Shown here: positions 8,120-16,799 of the stretch, piece by piece
How positions within the stretch are numbered: position 1 is the first letter of the stretch
Layout of the letters: each line of letters opens with the position of its first letter
Assembly: GCF_009856625.1 (NCBI RefSeq)
Contig: NZ_CP047241.1
Location: 2,232,001 to 2,296,000, forward strand
Direction of reading: 5' to 3'
Length of the DNA stretch: 64,000 nt
DNA from: Aquitalea denitrificans
GTDB taxonomy: Bacteria; Pseudomonadota; Gammaproteobacteria; Burkholderiales; Chromobacteriaceae
Notes under the pieces: model-generated
What the model saw: only the letters and a program-made list of their open reading frames with translations
What the model was told of the DNA's origin: nothing
The model's database searches: none
Position numbers and translations under genes: made by a program

Positions 8120-9061
8120 ATGCGCATCTACCGTACCGACCAGTTTCCCTTGCCACTGCCTGACGGCCACCGTTTCCCGGCGGCAAAATACCAGCTGCTG
8201 GCTGAAGCTGTTGCAGGCTTTGCCAGCCATGCAATGGAAACCGCCCCTGCGGCCACCACCTGGGAGCTGCAGCAAGCACACTCAGCAGACTATGTTGCAC
8301 AGGTGATTGATGGCAGCCTGCCGGCACGCGCCTGGCGGGAAATCGGTTTGCCATGGTCACCCGAGCTGGTGGAACGCTCGCGTCGCTCGGTCGGTGCCAC
8401 CATTGCTGCTGCACGCGGCGCGCTGCTGGATGGCTGCGGCGTCAACCTGGCCGGCGGCACCCACCATGCCTATCACGACAAGGGCAGCGGATTTTGCGTA
8501 TTCAACGATGTTGCCGTGGCCTCTCGCCTGCTGCTGCAGGAAGGATTGGTACGGCGCATTCTGGTGCTTGATCTCGATGTGCATCAGGGAAATGGCACCG
8601 CTGCCATCTTTCGTGACGAGCCGCGGGTGTTTACCTTTTCCATGCATGGCGAAAAGAACTTCCCGTTCCGCAAGGAGGTCAGTTCACTGGATATCGACCT
8701 GCCCGATCACACCGGCGATGCAAGCTACCTTGCCCTGCTGCAACAGCATCTGCCTGCCCTGCTATTGCAACACCAGCCGGATATCGTGTTTTATCTGGCT
8801 GGTGCCGATCCCTGGCAGGGTGATCGGCTGGGCAAGCTGGCACTGAGCATGCACGGCCTGCTGCAGCGTGATCTGTTGGTGATGCAGCAGGTCCGCAATA
8901 CTGGTGCCGCACTGGTCATCACCATGGCGGGTGGCTATGCCAGCGATATTACCGACACAGTCAACATCCAGACCAGCACCATCCACGCTGCATGGCAGCT
9001 GTATGCAGGCACAAAATCCATGCAGACCAACACGTCCATCCGGAGCGAACACAATGCATAA
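8120..9061 (+). CDS. Histone-deacetylase/AcuC-family hydrolase
   Basis: A 313-residue arginase/deacetylase-fold enzyme. The active-site pair His115-His116 sits in AGGTHHAY; zinc ligands are Asp153 and His155 in LDLDVHQGNGT, with the third in AGADPW. The GGY motif (MAGGYASDI) near the C-terminus completes the site. It therefore looks catalytically intact. These enzymes deacylate lysines or small amides, including acetylpolyamines; the substrate is not readable. The start at 8120 fits the family N-terminus (RIYRTDQFPLPLPDGHRFP). The stop overlaps msrA by 8 bases, so the two are translationally coupled. Confidence 0.9.
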   Translation: MRIYRTDQFPLPLPDGHRFPAAKYQLLAEAVAGFASHAMETAPAATTWELQQAHSADYVAQVIDGSLPARAWREIGLPWSPELVERSRRSVGATIAAARGALLDGCGVNLAGGTHHAYHDKGSGFCVFNDVAVASRLLLQEGLVRRILVLDLDVHQGNGTAAIFRDEPRVFTFSMHGEKNFPFRKEVSSLDIDLPDHTGDASYLALLQQHLPALLLQHQPDIVFYLAGADPWQGDRLGKLALSMHGLLQRDLLVMQQVRNTGAALVITMAGGYASDITDTVNIQTSTIHAAWQLYAGTKSMQTNTSIRSEHNA

Positions 9062-9587
9062 GGCCATTCTTGCTGGCGGTTGTTTTTGGTGTACCGAAAG
9101 TATTTTCCTGGCACTGAACGGTGTCGAAAAAGTGGTATCCGGCTATATCGGTGGCCACACGACAGATCCGGACTACCGCAGTGTATGCAGCGGCCAGACC
9201 GGGCATGCCGAAGCAGTTGAAATTGATTTCGATCCCGACATCATCAGCTTCCGCCAGTTGCTGCAAATCTTCTTTGCCACGCACGACCCCACCACACTCA
9301 ACCGCCAGGGCTATGATGTGGGCAGCCAGTACCGCTCTGCCGTCTTTTATCTGGATGCCACCCAGCACGACACCGCGCTGGCCGTCATTGCCGAACTGGA
9401 ACAACAACAGGCATTCCCGTCACCCATTGTCACTACACTGGAACCCGCCAGCCGGTTTTATCCGGCCGAAGGCTACCACCAGCAGTATTTTGCCCTGCAT
9501 GGAGACGAACCCTACTGCCAGGCAGTCATTCTGCCCAAGCAGCACAAGCTGCGACTGGCGTTTGCGCCATGGCTGAAGCAGGACTGA
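9054..9587 (+). CDS. msrA: Peptide-methionine (S)-S-oxide reductase MsrA
   Basis: A 177-residue protein with the MsrA catalytic motif GGCFWCTES (Cys10 nucleophile, Cys13), followed by YIGG and YRSVCSGQTGHAEAVEI, and YDVGSQYRSAVFYL. It repairs methionine-S-sulfoxide in proteins. The usual C-terminal recycling cysteines appear reduced to a single Cys in EPYCQAVILPK, so the resolving route may use Cys13 or that Cys. ATG 9054 lies inside the 3' end of the deacetylase-like gene. Confidence 0.93.
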   Translation: MHKAILAGGCFWCTESIFLALNGVEKVVSGYIGGHTTDPDYRSVCSGQTGHAEAVEIDFDPDIISFRQLLQIFFATHDPTTLNRQGYDVGSQYRSAVFYLDATQHDTALAVIAELEQQQAFPSPIVTTLEPASRFYPAEGYHQQYFALHGDEPYCQAVILPKQHKLRLAFAPWLKQD

Positions 9588-9974
9588 CCCCTTAGCGCAT
9601 GCGCCAAGTGCGGAAGAACCACCCTCCCGGCCAGGCCGTCGTCCGCGCATGCTTGGCACAGCAGAATGACAATCCGGCATGCCAGTCAGCTTTTATGCTG
9701 ATAACATTCAGCCTGCAATGACATATATGCGGCATCGCAACAACCGGGTCAACCCAGCCGCCTATCCTGCGTAAACCCCGGCCAGACAAACGCCAGACAG
9801 GTATCATGATGGCCGGGCAAGCAGGCAACACCAAAAAAGCTGGAATACCAACTAGCAGACAATCCACAGGAAGGCCGCAACAACGCAGGCTGCATGGCTG
9901 CCAGGCATACTTACCCCCGGCCTTCCCGCATTTGGCACACAAACAGCACATGCTGTTGCAGGAGAATACCGCTC
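9588..9974. other. Intergenic region before the FixJ-type regulator
   Basis: About 390 bases with no coding signal that I trust. It must contain the promoter of the regulator at 9975, but no -35/-10 pair stands out. Confidence 0.4.
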
Positions 9975-10643
9975 ATGAAGTACATGATGCCCACCGTTTT
10001 CATCGTGGATGATGACCCCGCCGTACGCGACTCGCTGGCCCTGCTTATCATGGCGCAGGGCATGCGCACGGTTACATTCGCCAATGCCATGGAGTTTCTC
10101 GAAGGCTATACCGAGGGCGAAGTCGGCTGCCTGGTTCTGGATATCCGCATGCCGCAGATTACCGGCCTTGCCCTGCAGGAAAAACTGGTTGAACGCGGCC
10201 TGAGCATTCCCATTGTCTTCATTACCGGCCATGGCGATATCGAACAATGCCGCCGCGCCTTCCAGTCTGGTGCCATCGACTTCCTCACCAAGCCGATAGA
10301 CCAGAACCGCCTGATCGACAGCTTGCGCAAAGGCATTCGCATGAGCATCGACCAACTGCAGCAGGATGAAGAGACGCAAGAGGTCATGATGCAGCTGGAC
10401 CGCATCAGCGGCCGTGAACGTGAAGTGCTGGAACTGGTGGCCGACGGCCTGTCCAGCAAGGAAATTGCCCGCCAGCTCGACCTGTCGCCGCGCACCATCG
10501 AAGTGCACCGTGCCAACCTGTTCAGCAAGCTGGGCGTGGATTCGCTGGCCGACCTGATCCGCTTTTACCTGAAGGCACTGGAAGCCACCGGCAAAAAACG
10601 CAGCGACGAGTCTTTTTTGAACGAAACCGCCCCAAGGCAGTAG
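9975..10643 (+). CDS. FixJ-family response regulator
   Basis: A 222-residue two-domain regulator. Receiver domain residues ~6-120: acidic pocket VDDDPAV, phospho-acceptor Asp56 (VLDIRMP), ITGHGD and FLTKPID. The C-terminal LuxR-type helix-turn-helix (ISGREREVLELVADGLSSKE, then LSPRTIEVHRANLFSKLGV) fills ~150-205. The ATG at 9975 has GGAG 10 bases upstream; ATG 9984 is also possible. No cognate kinase is adjacent. It is 10 bases upstream of nadK, so nadK and recN may share its transcript. Family certain; signal unknown. Confidence 0.88.
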   Translation: MKYMMPTVFIVDDDPAVRDSLALLIMAQGMRTVTFANAMEFLEGYTEGEVGCLVLDIRMPQITGLALQEKLVERGLSIPIVFITGHGDIEQCRRAFQSGAIDFLTKPIDQNRLIDSLRKGIRMSIDQLQQDEETQEVMMQLDRISGREREVLELVADGLSSKEIARQLDLSPRTIEVHRANLFSKLGVDSLADLIRFYLKALEATGKKRSDESFLNETAPRQ

Positions 10644-10653
10644 AATCGCCCAC

Positions 10654-11529
10654 ATGGAACGACTGTTCAAACATGTCTGCCTGGTGGCAAGACACAGCAA
10701 ACCGCAAGTGGTGGAATCGCTGCGCACCCTGGCCGATCATCTGGCCGCTGCCGGCGTCACCGTATTCGTGGACAAGGAAAGCGCCACCCAGGCCGAAGCC
10801 GGGCCCCATCAGCTGATCGAACGCAGCGACATGGGCAAGCTGGCCGATCTGGTTATCGTGCTGGGCGGGGATGGCACCATGCTGTCCATTGCCCGCCAGC
10901 TGGCGCCCTATCGCGTACCGCTGGTGGGCATCAACCAGGGCCGGCTGGGTTTCATGACCGACATTCCGCGTCATGAAATGCTGGAAGCCATCGACGCCAT
11001 CCTGGGCGGCAACTTCGTGCCGGAAAACCGCATCCTGCTGCAAGCATCGGTGATTCGCGAAGACGCCGAAGTCGCCAATGCACTGGCCTTCAACGACATC
11101 GTGTTCAGCCGCGGTGCCGTGGGTTCGATGATCGAGTTCGAGGTATTCATCGACAACCAGTTTGTCTACAGCCAGCGCTCGGACGGCCTGATCGTTGCCA
11201 CCCCCACCGGCTCCACCGCCTACTCGCTGGCCGCCGGCGGCCCCATCCTGCACCCCACGCTGCAGGCCATTGCCCTGGTCCCCATCTGCCCGCAGTCGCT
11301 GAACAACCGCCCGATTGCGGTGAACGACTCCTGCGAAGTGGAATTCATGCTGACCCGCGGCCTGGACGCACGCGTACACTTTGACGGCCAGTCGCACTGC
11401 GATCTGATGGAAATGGACCGTGTGCTGATTCGCCGCTACCGCAATCCGCTGCGCATCCTGCACCCGGTGGGCTACAACTACTACGACATGCTGCGCCACA
11501 AGCTACACTGGGGCGAGCGCCTGCTCTGA
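10654..11529 (+). CDS. nadK: NAD kinase
   Basis: A 291-residue enzyme that phosphorylates NAD to NADP. The GGDGT motif is at residues 71-75, followed by GINQGRLGFMTDI, SDGLIVATPTGSTAYSLAAGG and the C-terminal core. Length and motifs are typical of proteobacterial NadK. Eight bases separate it from recN; this nadK-recN order is common. Confidence 0.95.
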   Translation: MERLFKHVCLVARHSKPQVVESLRTLADHLAAAGVTVFVDKESATQAEAGPHQLIERSDMGKLADLVIVLGGDGTMLSIARQLAPYRVPLVGINQGRLGFMTDIPRHEMLEAIDAILGGNFVPENRILLQASVIREDAEVANALAFNDIVFSRGAVGSMIEFEVFIDNQFVYSQRSDGLIVATPTGSTAYSLAAGGPILHPTLQAIALVPICPQSLNNRPIAVNDSCEVEFMLTRGLDARVHFDGQSHCDLMEMDRVLIRRYRNPLRILHPVGYNYYDMLRHKLHWGERLL

Positions 11530-11537
11530 CATACACC

Positions 11538-13208
11538 ATGCTGCTATCCCTTCTGGTCAAAGACTTCGTCATCGTTGACAGCATTGCGCTGGACTTCTCC
11601 CCCGGCTTTACCGTACTGACCGGCGAAACCGGGGCTGGCAAATCCATTTTGCTGGATGCCCTGGGCCTGCTGCTGGGCGATCGCGCCGAGGGTTCGCTGG
11701 TGCGCGAAGGGGCTGAACGCGCTGAAATCAGCGCCGAATTCGACAGCCGTCAGCGCCCAGAAATCAAGGCCTGGCTGCAGGAAAACGCCCTGTCCGGCGA
11801 CGACGACATCGTGCTGATCCGCCGCGTGCTGGACAAATCCGGCCGCTCGCGCAGCTTCATCAACGGCCAGCCCGCCACCCTGGCACAGCTCAAGCTGCTG
11901 GGCGAGTTTCTGGTGGACATCCACGGCCAGCACGCCCACCAGTCGCTGGTGAAAGCCGAAGCCCAGCGCGAACTGCTGGATGCCTATGCCGGCAGCAGCT
12001 CGCTGGCCCGCGAAGTGCATCAGGCCTGGCAGGAATGGCAAGCCGCCCGCAAGGCACGCAGCGATGCCGACAAGCTGTCACGCGAATCCGAAGTGGAACG
12101 CGAACGGCTCACCTGGCAGATCAACGAACTGACCGAGCTTGGCCTGCAACAGGATGAATGGGCCGGGCTCAACCAGAGCCACTCGCGCCTGGCCAATGCT
12201 GCCGAGCTGGTACAAAGCGCGCAGTACGCGGTGGATACCCTGTCCGAGATGGAGGGCAACTGCCTGTCCGTGCTCACCCAGGTACAAAGCCGCCTGAGCA
12301 AGCTGGCCAACCTCGACCCGCGCCTGGCCGACACCCTGTCGCTGCTGGATTCGGTAGATGCCGAACTGCGTGAAGTCGTCTACAGCCTGCGCGACTACGC
12401 CAGCGACATCGACGAGGACCCGGGCCAGCTGCAACAGGTGGAAAGCCGCATCGACAGCCTGATGAGCATGGCGCGCAAATACCGCGTACAGCCGCAGGAG
12501 CTGCCACTCAAGCTGGCCGACTGGCAAGCCCAGCTGGCCGCACTGGAGGCCTCCACAGACAGCGAAGCCCTGGCGCTGGCCGAAACCGCCAGCCTGTCGC
12601 GCTACCGCACCCTGGCCGAAGCCCTGTCCGGCAAGCGTCGTCAGGCCGCCAGCGAACTGTCCGCCCGCATCAGCAAGGAAATGCAGCAACTGGCGATGAG
12701 CAGCGCCCGCTTCGCCATCGAACTGGCGGCCCTGGCCGAACCCGGCGCCCATGGCCTGGAATCCATCGAATACCTGGTGGCGGCCAATGCCGGCACCAGC
12801 CTGCGTCCGCTGGCCAAGGTGGCCTCTGGCGGCGAACTGTCACGCATCAGCCTGGCCATGCAGGTGGTGATCAGCCAGGTGGCCAGCGTGCCCACGCTGA
12901 TCTTCGACGAAGTGGACGTCGGCATTGGCGGGCGCGTGGCGGAAGTCATCGGCCACATGCTCAAGCAACTGGGTCAGCGCTATCAGGTGCTGTGCATCAC
13001 CCACCTGCCGCAGGTTGCCTCTTGTGGCGAGCAGCACTGGCAAGTCAGCAAGCGCGAAGAAAAGAAACGCGTGGTCAGCCGCATCACCCCGCTGGATACC
13101 GAACAACGCGTACTGGAAATCGCCCGCATGCTGGGCGGTGCCGAACTGACCCAGACCACCCGCCAGCACGCCGCAGAAATGCTGAAAATGAACCGCGCAA
13201 CCCCCTAG
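11538..13208 (+). CDS. recN: DNA repair ATPase RecN
   Basis: A 556-residue SMC-like protein used in double-strand break repair. Walker A GETGAGKS is at residues 29-36; the long central region is coiled-coil; the ABC signature SGGELSRISLAMQ and Walker B LIFDEVDVGIGG are in the C-terminal head, followed by THLPQVA. It is the full family length and intact. It follows nadK and precedes the tRNA-Ser gene. Confidence 0.95.
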   Translation: MLLSLLVKDFVIVDSIALDFSPGFTVLTGETGAGKSILLDALGLLLGDRAEGSLVREGAERAEISAEFDSRQRPEIKAWLQENALSGDDDIVLIRRVLDKSGRSRSFINGQPATLAQLKLLGEFLVDIHGQHAHQSLVKAEAQRELLDAYAGSSSLAREVHQAWQEWQAARKARSDADKLSRESEVERERLTWQINELTELGLQQDEWAGLNQSHSRLANAAELVQSAQYAVDTLSEMEGNCLSVLTQVQSRLSKLANLDPRLADTLSLLDSVDAELREVVYSLRDYASDIDEDPGQLQQVESRIDSLMSMARKYRVQPQELPLKLADWQAQLAALEASTDSEALALAETASLSRYRTLAEALSGKRRQAASELSARISKEMQQLAMSSARFAIELAALAEPGAHGLESIEYLVAANAGTSLRPLAKVASGGELSRISLAMQVVISQVASVPTLIFDEVDVGIGGRVAEVIGHMLKQLGQRYQVLCITHLPQVASCGEQHWQVSKREEKKRVVSRITPLDTEQRVLEIARMLGGAELTQTTRQHAAEMLKMNRATP

Positions 13209-13285
13209 GCAAAACGGCTTGGGGCGGTTATGATTGCGTCCTCTCTCGCCATGGCGTCAACAAACAGCCAGTGGCAAGAAACTGC

Positions 13286-13373
13286 GGAGGTTTGGGTGAG
13301 TGGTTTAAACCAGCAGTCTTGAAAACTGCCGACGGGAAACCGTCCGTGGGTTCGAATCCCACAGCCTCCGCCA
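13286..13373 (+). tRNA. tRNA-Ser(UGA)
   Basis: Acceptor arms GGAGGTT and AGCCTCC pair (one G-T), followed by discriminator G and encoded CCA. The anticodon loop CTTGAAA gives TGA. The long variable arm (GCCGACGGGAAACCGTC) is the class II feature of serine tRNAs, and the T arm GTGGGTTCGAATCCCAC is perfect. Length is 88 bases including CCA. Confidence 0.96.
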
Positions 13374-13697
13374 CCCCATACTTGGACACCGTCACCTTCT
13401 GTCATCAAAAGGGCTAAAACCCTGGCAGAACGTGGCGGTTTCTTCATTCTGGCGCACCGCCACGCATCGACCATCATTTCATTTTGATGGTACGAATCAC
13501 CGCGTGATGGTGCAGCCAAGCCCAAGCCGTCCACCATCCAGATACCCGCATGCGCAAAGCAAACCCTGCAGAGGGCTGGCGCTGCGCATCTAACCTCATG
13601 ACCAAATATTTTGCAAATTCAGTATGCGAGCATGCGCTGTCGAAGCTGCAAGTGCTTGCAGCCTCCCTGTGATGCTCTTTATTCCCGCTTGCTTTGC
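13374..13697. other. Intergenic region between tRNA-Ser and the type VI locus
   Basis: No gene that I can support. The tRNA 3' end would be a possible island attachment site, but I saw no second copy of its last ~20 bases in this window. Confidence 0.4.
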
Positions 13698-14135
13698 TTA
13701 TTTGAAAATCAGCTGTACGCCGTGCGACTTGCGCTCGGTATCGTAGCGGACCGTGATGTAGGCCTCGGAAACACCCACGTCGGTCAGGAAATTTTTCACG
13801 TCCACAGCACGAGCCTGGGCAGCCACCTTGGCATTGCCGATATCTCCGCGGTAGCAATGACCGCGCACGATGATGGACTTGCTCGCCTTGAGTTTGGGCA
13901 GCAGCCGCAATAGCTGTCCCTTGCCCACTTCATCCAGCTTGGGGCTGAGTTTGTCGAACGGAATAAAGTCAGCGTCGATCGCCATGTTGGCATCGATCTT
14001 TTTATCCAGCACCGCCTTTTCGGCAGCGGCCTTATCCAGAGCAGCCTTGACTGCGGGATCAATAGCATGTGACTGATTGGCAGCACAGCCTGCCAGCATG
14101 ACCGAAAACAGGCCGCACAACAGCAATTGCTTCAT
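13698..14135 (-). CDS. OmpA-like lipoprotein, last gene of the minus T6SS arm
   Basis: A 145-residue protein with a lipoprotein signal (MLAGC, lipidated Cys17). The C-terminal half resembles an OmpA/MotB peptidoglycan-binding fold (ADFIPFDKLSPKLDEV, SIIVRGHCYRGD, AQARAVDVKNFLTDVGV). It has the domain but not the length or the membrane segment of TagL. In T6SS loci such proteins anchor the apparatus to the cell wall. It follows hcp by 72 bases. Confidence 0.75.
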   Translation of the reverse strand: MKQLLLCGLFSVMLAGCAANQSHAIDPAVKAALDKAAAEKAVLDKKIDANMAIDADFIPFDKLSPKLDEVGKGQLLRLLPKLKASKSIIVRGHCYRGDIGNAKVAAQARAVDVKNFLTDVGVSEAYITVRYDTERKSHGVQLIFK

Positions 14136-14165
14136 GACAAACTTCCAGAATTGAACTGAACAACA

Positions 14166-14188
14166 GCCCGCCCCCGGCGGGAGCGGGC
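14166..14188. promoter_or_regulatory. GC-rich hairpin between hcp and the lipoprotein gene
   Basis: GCCCGC (14166-14171) and GCGGGC (14183-14188) flank CCCCGGCGGGA. There is no T run, so it is more likely an mRNA-stabilising or attenuating hairpin 3' of hcp than a terminator. This would fit the need for excess Hcp. Confidence 0.45.
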
Positions 14189-14207
14189 ACTACAACGACA
14201 AGTCTGA

Positions 14208-14705
14208 TCAGGCGATCGTCTTGTTGCTGGTCAGATCCCAACCGGCGCTGACATTACCGCCGCCAGTGCCGTCAGCACGTTTCTGCTGCGTATAGGTCCA
14301 CTTGATCTTGCCGTAGGAGAAGCTGACCTTTTCGCTGGGGAAGCCGGAGTCATTGGCCGCGCCGCTGGGAACCACCTTGGAAATCAGCACTTGTTCCATC
14401 TTGATTTCCATGTACTTCACCTTGTCGCCACCAGCACGGCACAGCTCGATGGTCACATCCTTGATGTGCTTGCCGGTGCAGCAGGCTTCGTAGATCTTCG
14501 GGCTGGCCTTATCCAGGAAGTGGGTGATTTCAAAAGGTGCGTGGTTAACGCGCTCGGCAGTGGCACCACCAGCAGAGCTGGCAGTGGACTGGGCCGGCTG
14601 TTCCAGGCCATGGGCAAAGGACAGGATCTCGATCCAGTCCTTGTGCTTGTCATCAGTGCTTTCACCCGGGATACCATCAATTTTCAGAAATGCATCAAAA
14701 GCCAT
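14208..14705 (-). CDS. hcp: T6SS inner-tube protein Hcp (TssD)
   Basis: A 165-residue Hcp-family protein whose hexameric rings stack into the expelled inner tube. The start MAFDAFLKIDGIPGESTDDKH, the WIEILSFAHG segment and the HFLDKASPKIYEACCTG stretch are diagnostic. AAAGG precedes the ATG. It follows tssC by 51 bases in the minus-strand arm. Confidence 0.95.
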   Translation of the reverse strand: MAFDAFLKIDGIPGESTDDKHKDWIEILSFAHGLEQPAQSTASSAGGATAERVNHAPFEITHFLDKASPKIYEACCTGKHIKDVTIELCRAGGDKVKYMEIKMEQVLISKVVPSGAANDSGFPSEKVSFSYGKIKWTYTQQKRADGTGGGNVSAGWDLTSNKTIA

Positions 14706-14756
14706 TTATTTACCTTTCATTATGAATGACACGTGGGACAGGCCCACCAACAGTAA

Positions 14757-16241
14757 TCAACCCGCAGGCTGAGGCAGCTCTGCGACAAGTCGCAGGGAAA
14801 TCGTCAATTCGTCCAGCTGGAAATGCGGGCGCAAAAACGCAGCAGCGCGGTACACGCCCGGCTTGCCAGGGACTTCCACCACGTCCACACGTGCTTCGCG
14901 CAGCGGATATTTGGCCTTGGCTTCCTGGCTGGCAGAGTCGTCCAGCAGCACATACTGGGCCAGCCAGGTATTCAGGTAGTCCTGCACGTTCTGGCGGGAA
15001 GCAAAGCTGCCGATCTTGTCGCGCATGATGGATTTCATGTAATGCGCAATACGTGACACGGCAAAGATGTAGGGCAACTGGGTGGACAGCCGGGCATTGG
15101 CATTGGCCGCATCGGTGTTATAGGTTTTGGCCTTTTGTACCGATTGCCCGGCAAAGAAGGCGGCGTAGTCGGTGTTCTTGCAGTGCACCAGCGCAATCAG
15201 GCCCAGATCGGACAGCAGCTTTTCCGTCCGGTCGGTGATGGCCACTTCGGTAGGACATTTGAGTGCCACTTCGCCGTTGTCAGTCTTGAACGTATGCGCG
15301 GGCAAACCTTCAACCAGACCACCGCCTTCCACGCCCCGAATGGCCGCAAGCCAGCCATACTGGGCAAAGGCATCCGTCAGGCGTGCTGCATAGGCATAAG
15401 CGGCATTGGTCCACAGGTACTTGTCGTGATTGGTACCATCCACATTTTCTTCAAAGTCGAATTCCTCGACCGGCACATTGTCGCGGCCATAAGGCAGGCG
15501 GCCCAGGACATGCGGCAGCACCAGGCCGACATAGCGCGAGTCTTCCGATTCACGGAAAGATTTCCACTTGGCGTACTCGACGGTGTCGAATATCTTGGCC
15601 AGATCACGCGGCTTGCCGATGTCGGCAAAGCTTTCCAGCCCGAACAGGCCCGGCGCGGCAGCGGAAATCAGTGGTGCATGCGCGGCCGCGGCAACATGCG
15701 ACAGTTCTTCCAGCAGGTAGAAGTCTTCCGGATGGCGCGTGAATTCAAAGTCACCCACCAGCGCGGCATAGGGAGCGCCACCGAAAGTGCCGTATTCGTC
15801 TTCGTAGATCTTCTTGAACAGCGCGCTCTGATCAAACTCGGACGCCGCCTTGAAGTCCTTCACCAGCTCTTTTTTGGATACGTTCAGCACCTTGAGCTTG
15901 AGCTGCGTACTGGTTTCCGAGCTTTTCACCAGATAATTCAGGCCGCGCCAGGACGCTTCCAACTGCTGGAAATCAGCGTGGTGCATGATGGCGTTCAACT
16001 GCTCGGAAATAAGCGCATCGATTTCGGCAATGCGGGCATCCAGGCTGGCACTCAGATCACGCGAAACGGTGACACTGCCTTCCAGCACCTGCTCGGCCAA
16101 TTCGGCAATCAGGTCACGGGCATGGCTGCGCTCGCTATCGCTGCTGGCAACACGACTTTGTTCGATGATGCTATCGAGCAGGCTGGAGGCTTGCTGAGTA
16201 GCAGCCAGCGGGCTGGCGGCAATTTGCTGTTCTGCGCTCAT
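14757..16241 (-). CDS. tssC: T6SS sheath large subunit TssC (VipB)
   Basis: A 494-residue large subunit of the contractile sheath. Typical wording includes LEASWRGLNYLV, VLNVSKKELVKDF, SQFEFTR-like GDFEFTRHPEDFYLL, LPHVLGRLPYG, and the conserved C-terminal RFAHYMK-like SRIAHYMKSIMRDKIGSF. Start at 16241 follows GGGGAG; the longer reading from 16262 would overlap tssB. It begins 1 base past the tssB stop, so the two are translated together. Confidence 0.95.
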   Translation of the reverse strand: MSAEQQIAASPLAATQQASSLLDSIIEQSRVASSDSERSHARDLIAELAEQVLEGSVTVSRDLSASLDARIAEIDALISEQLNAIMHHADFQQLEASWRGLNYLVKSSETSTQLKLKVLNVSKKELVKDFKAASEFDQSALFKKIYEDEYGTFGGAPYAALVGDFEFTRHPEDFYLLEELSHVAAAAHAPLISAAAPGLFGLESFADIGKPRDLAKIFDTVEYAKWKSFRESEDSRYVGLVLPHVLGRLPYGRDNVPVEEFDFEENVDGTNHDKYLWTNAAYAYAARLTDAFAQYGWLAAIRGVEGGGLVEGLPAHTFKTDNGEVALKCPTEVAITDRTEKLLSDLGLIALVHCKNTDYAAFFAGQSVQKAKTYNTDAANANARLSTQLPYIFAVSRIAHYMKSIMRDKIGSFASRQNVQDYLNTWLAQYVLLDDSASQEAKAKYPLREARVDVVEVPGKPGVYRAAAFLRPHFQLDELTISLRLVAELPQPAG

Positions 16242-16242
16242 C

Positions 16243-16761
16243 TCACTCCCCTGCCTTGTCATTGCTGCCGGATTTACTGATCTGCTGCAGCTTTTCGGTG
16301 TCCTGCACGATATCGTCCAGCAGGGCTTCCAGCTTGTCGTTGCCTGCCATCTTGTTACGCAGCTCCGACAGGCGCTGACGCGCCGCTACCAGCTTGTTCA
16401 GCGGTGCCACCTGCTTGGCCACGTTTTGCGGTTCAAAATCGGCCAGACACTCAAAGTTGAGCTCGACGCCCAGCTGGCTGTCATCATCGACCAGCTTGTT
16501 ATCCACCTTCATCGCCAGGCGCGGTGCCATGCCCTTGAGAACTTCGTCGAAGTTATCGCGATCAATCTGCACAAACTTGCGACCGGCTTCCTTGAGCTTG
16601 GGCGGCGGCTCGCTACGGTGACCGGAATAATCGCCCAGGACACCCATGACAAAGGGCAGCTCCTTGGTTTCGATGGCATCGCCGATTTCAACGTCGTAAG
16701 TGATCTGCACACGCGGAGGACGTACGCGCGACAGCTTTTTCTGTGTACTTTCATTACCCAT
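16243..16761 (-). CDS. tssB: T6SS sheath small subunit TssB (VipA)
   Basis: A 172-residue small sheath subunit. Diagnostic pieces are NRVRPPRVQITYDVE-like SRVRPPRVQITYDVE, LPFVMGVLGDYSG, FVQIDRDNFDEVL and the tail PLNKLVAARQRLSELRNKM. It pairs with TssC to build the contractile tail sheath that ClpV (tssH at 39277) disassembles. Confidence 0.95.
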   Translation of the reverse strand: MGNESTQKKLSRVRPPRVQITYDVEIGDAIETKELPFVMGVLGDYSGHRSEPPPKLKEAGRKFVQIDRDNFDEVLKGMAPRLAMKVDNKLVDDDSQLGVELNFECLADFEPQNVAKQVAPLNKLVAARQRLSELRNKMAGNDKLEALLDDIVQDTEKLQQISKSGSNDKAGE

Positions 16762-16799
16762 GATGAATCCCCATATAACCGAAAATGCTCATCAAACCG

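Noticed and set aside
13286..13373. tRNA-Ser as an island attachment site for the T6SS locus
   Set aside because: No integrase follows it and I found no second copy of the tRNA 3' end at the far side of the T6SS locus.
14208..14705. Hcp as an evolved effector fusion
   Set aside because: At 165 residues it has no C-terminal toxin extension.
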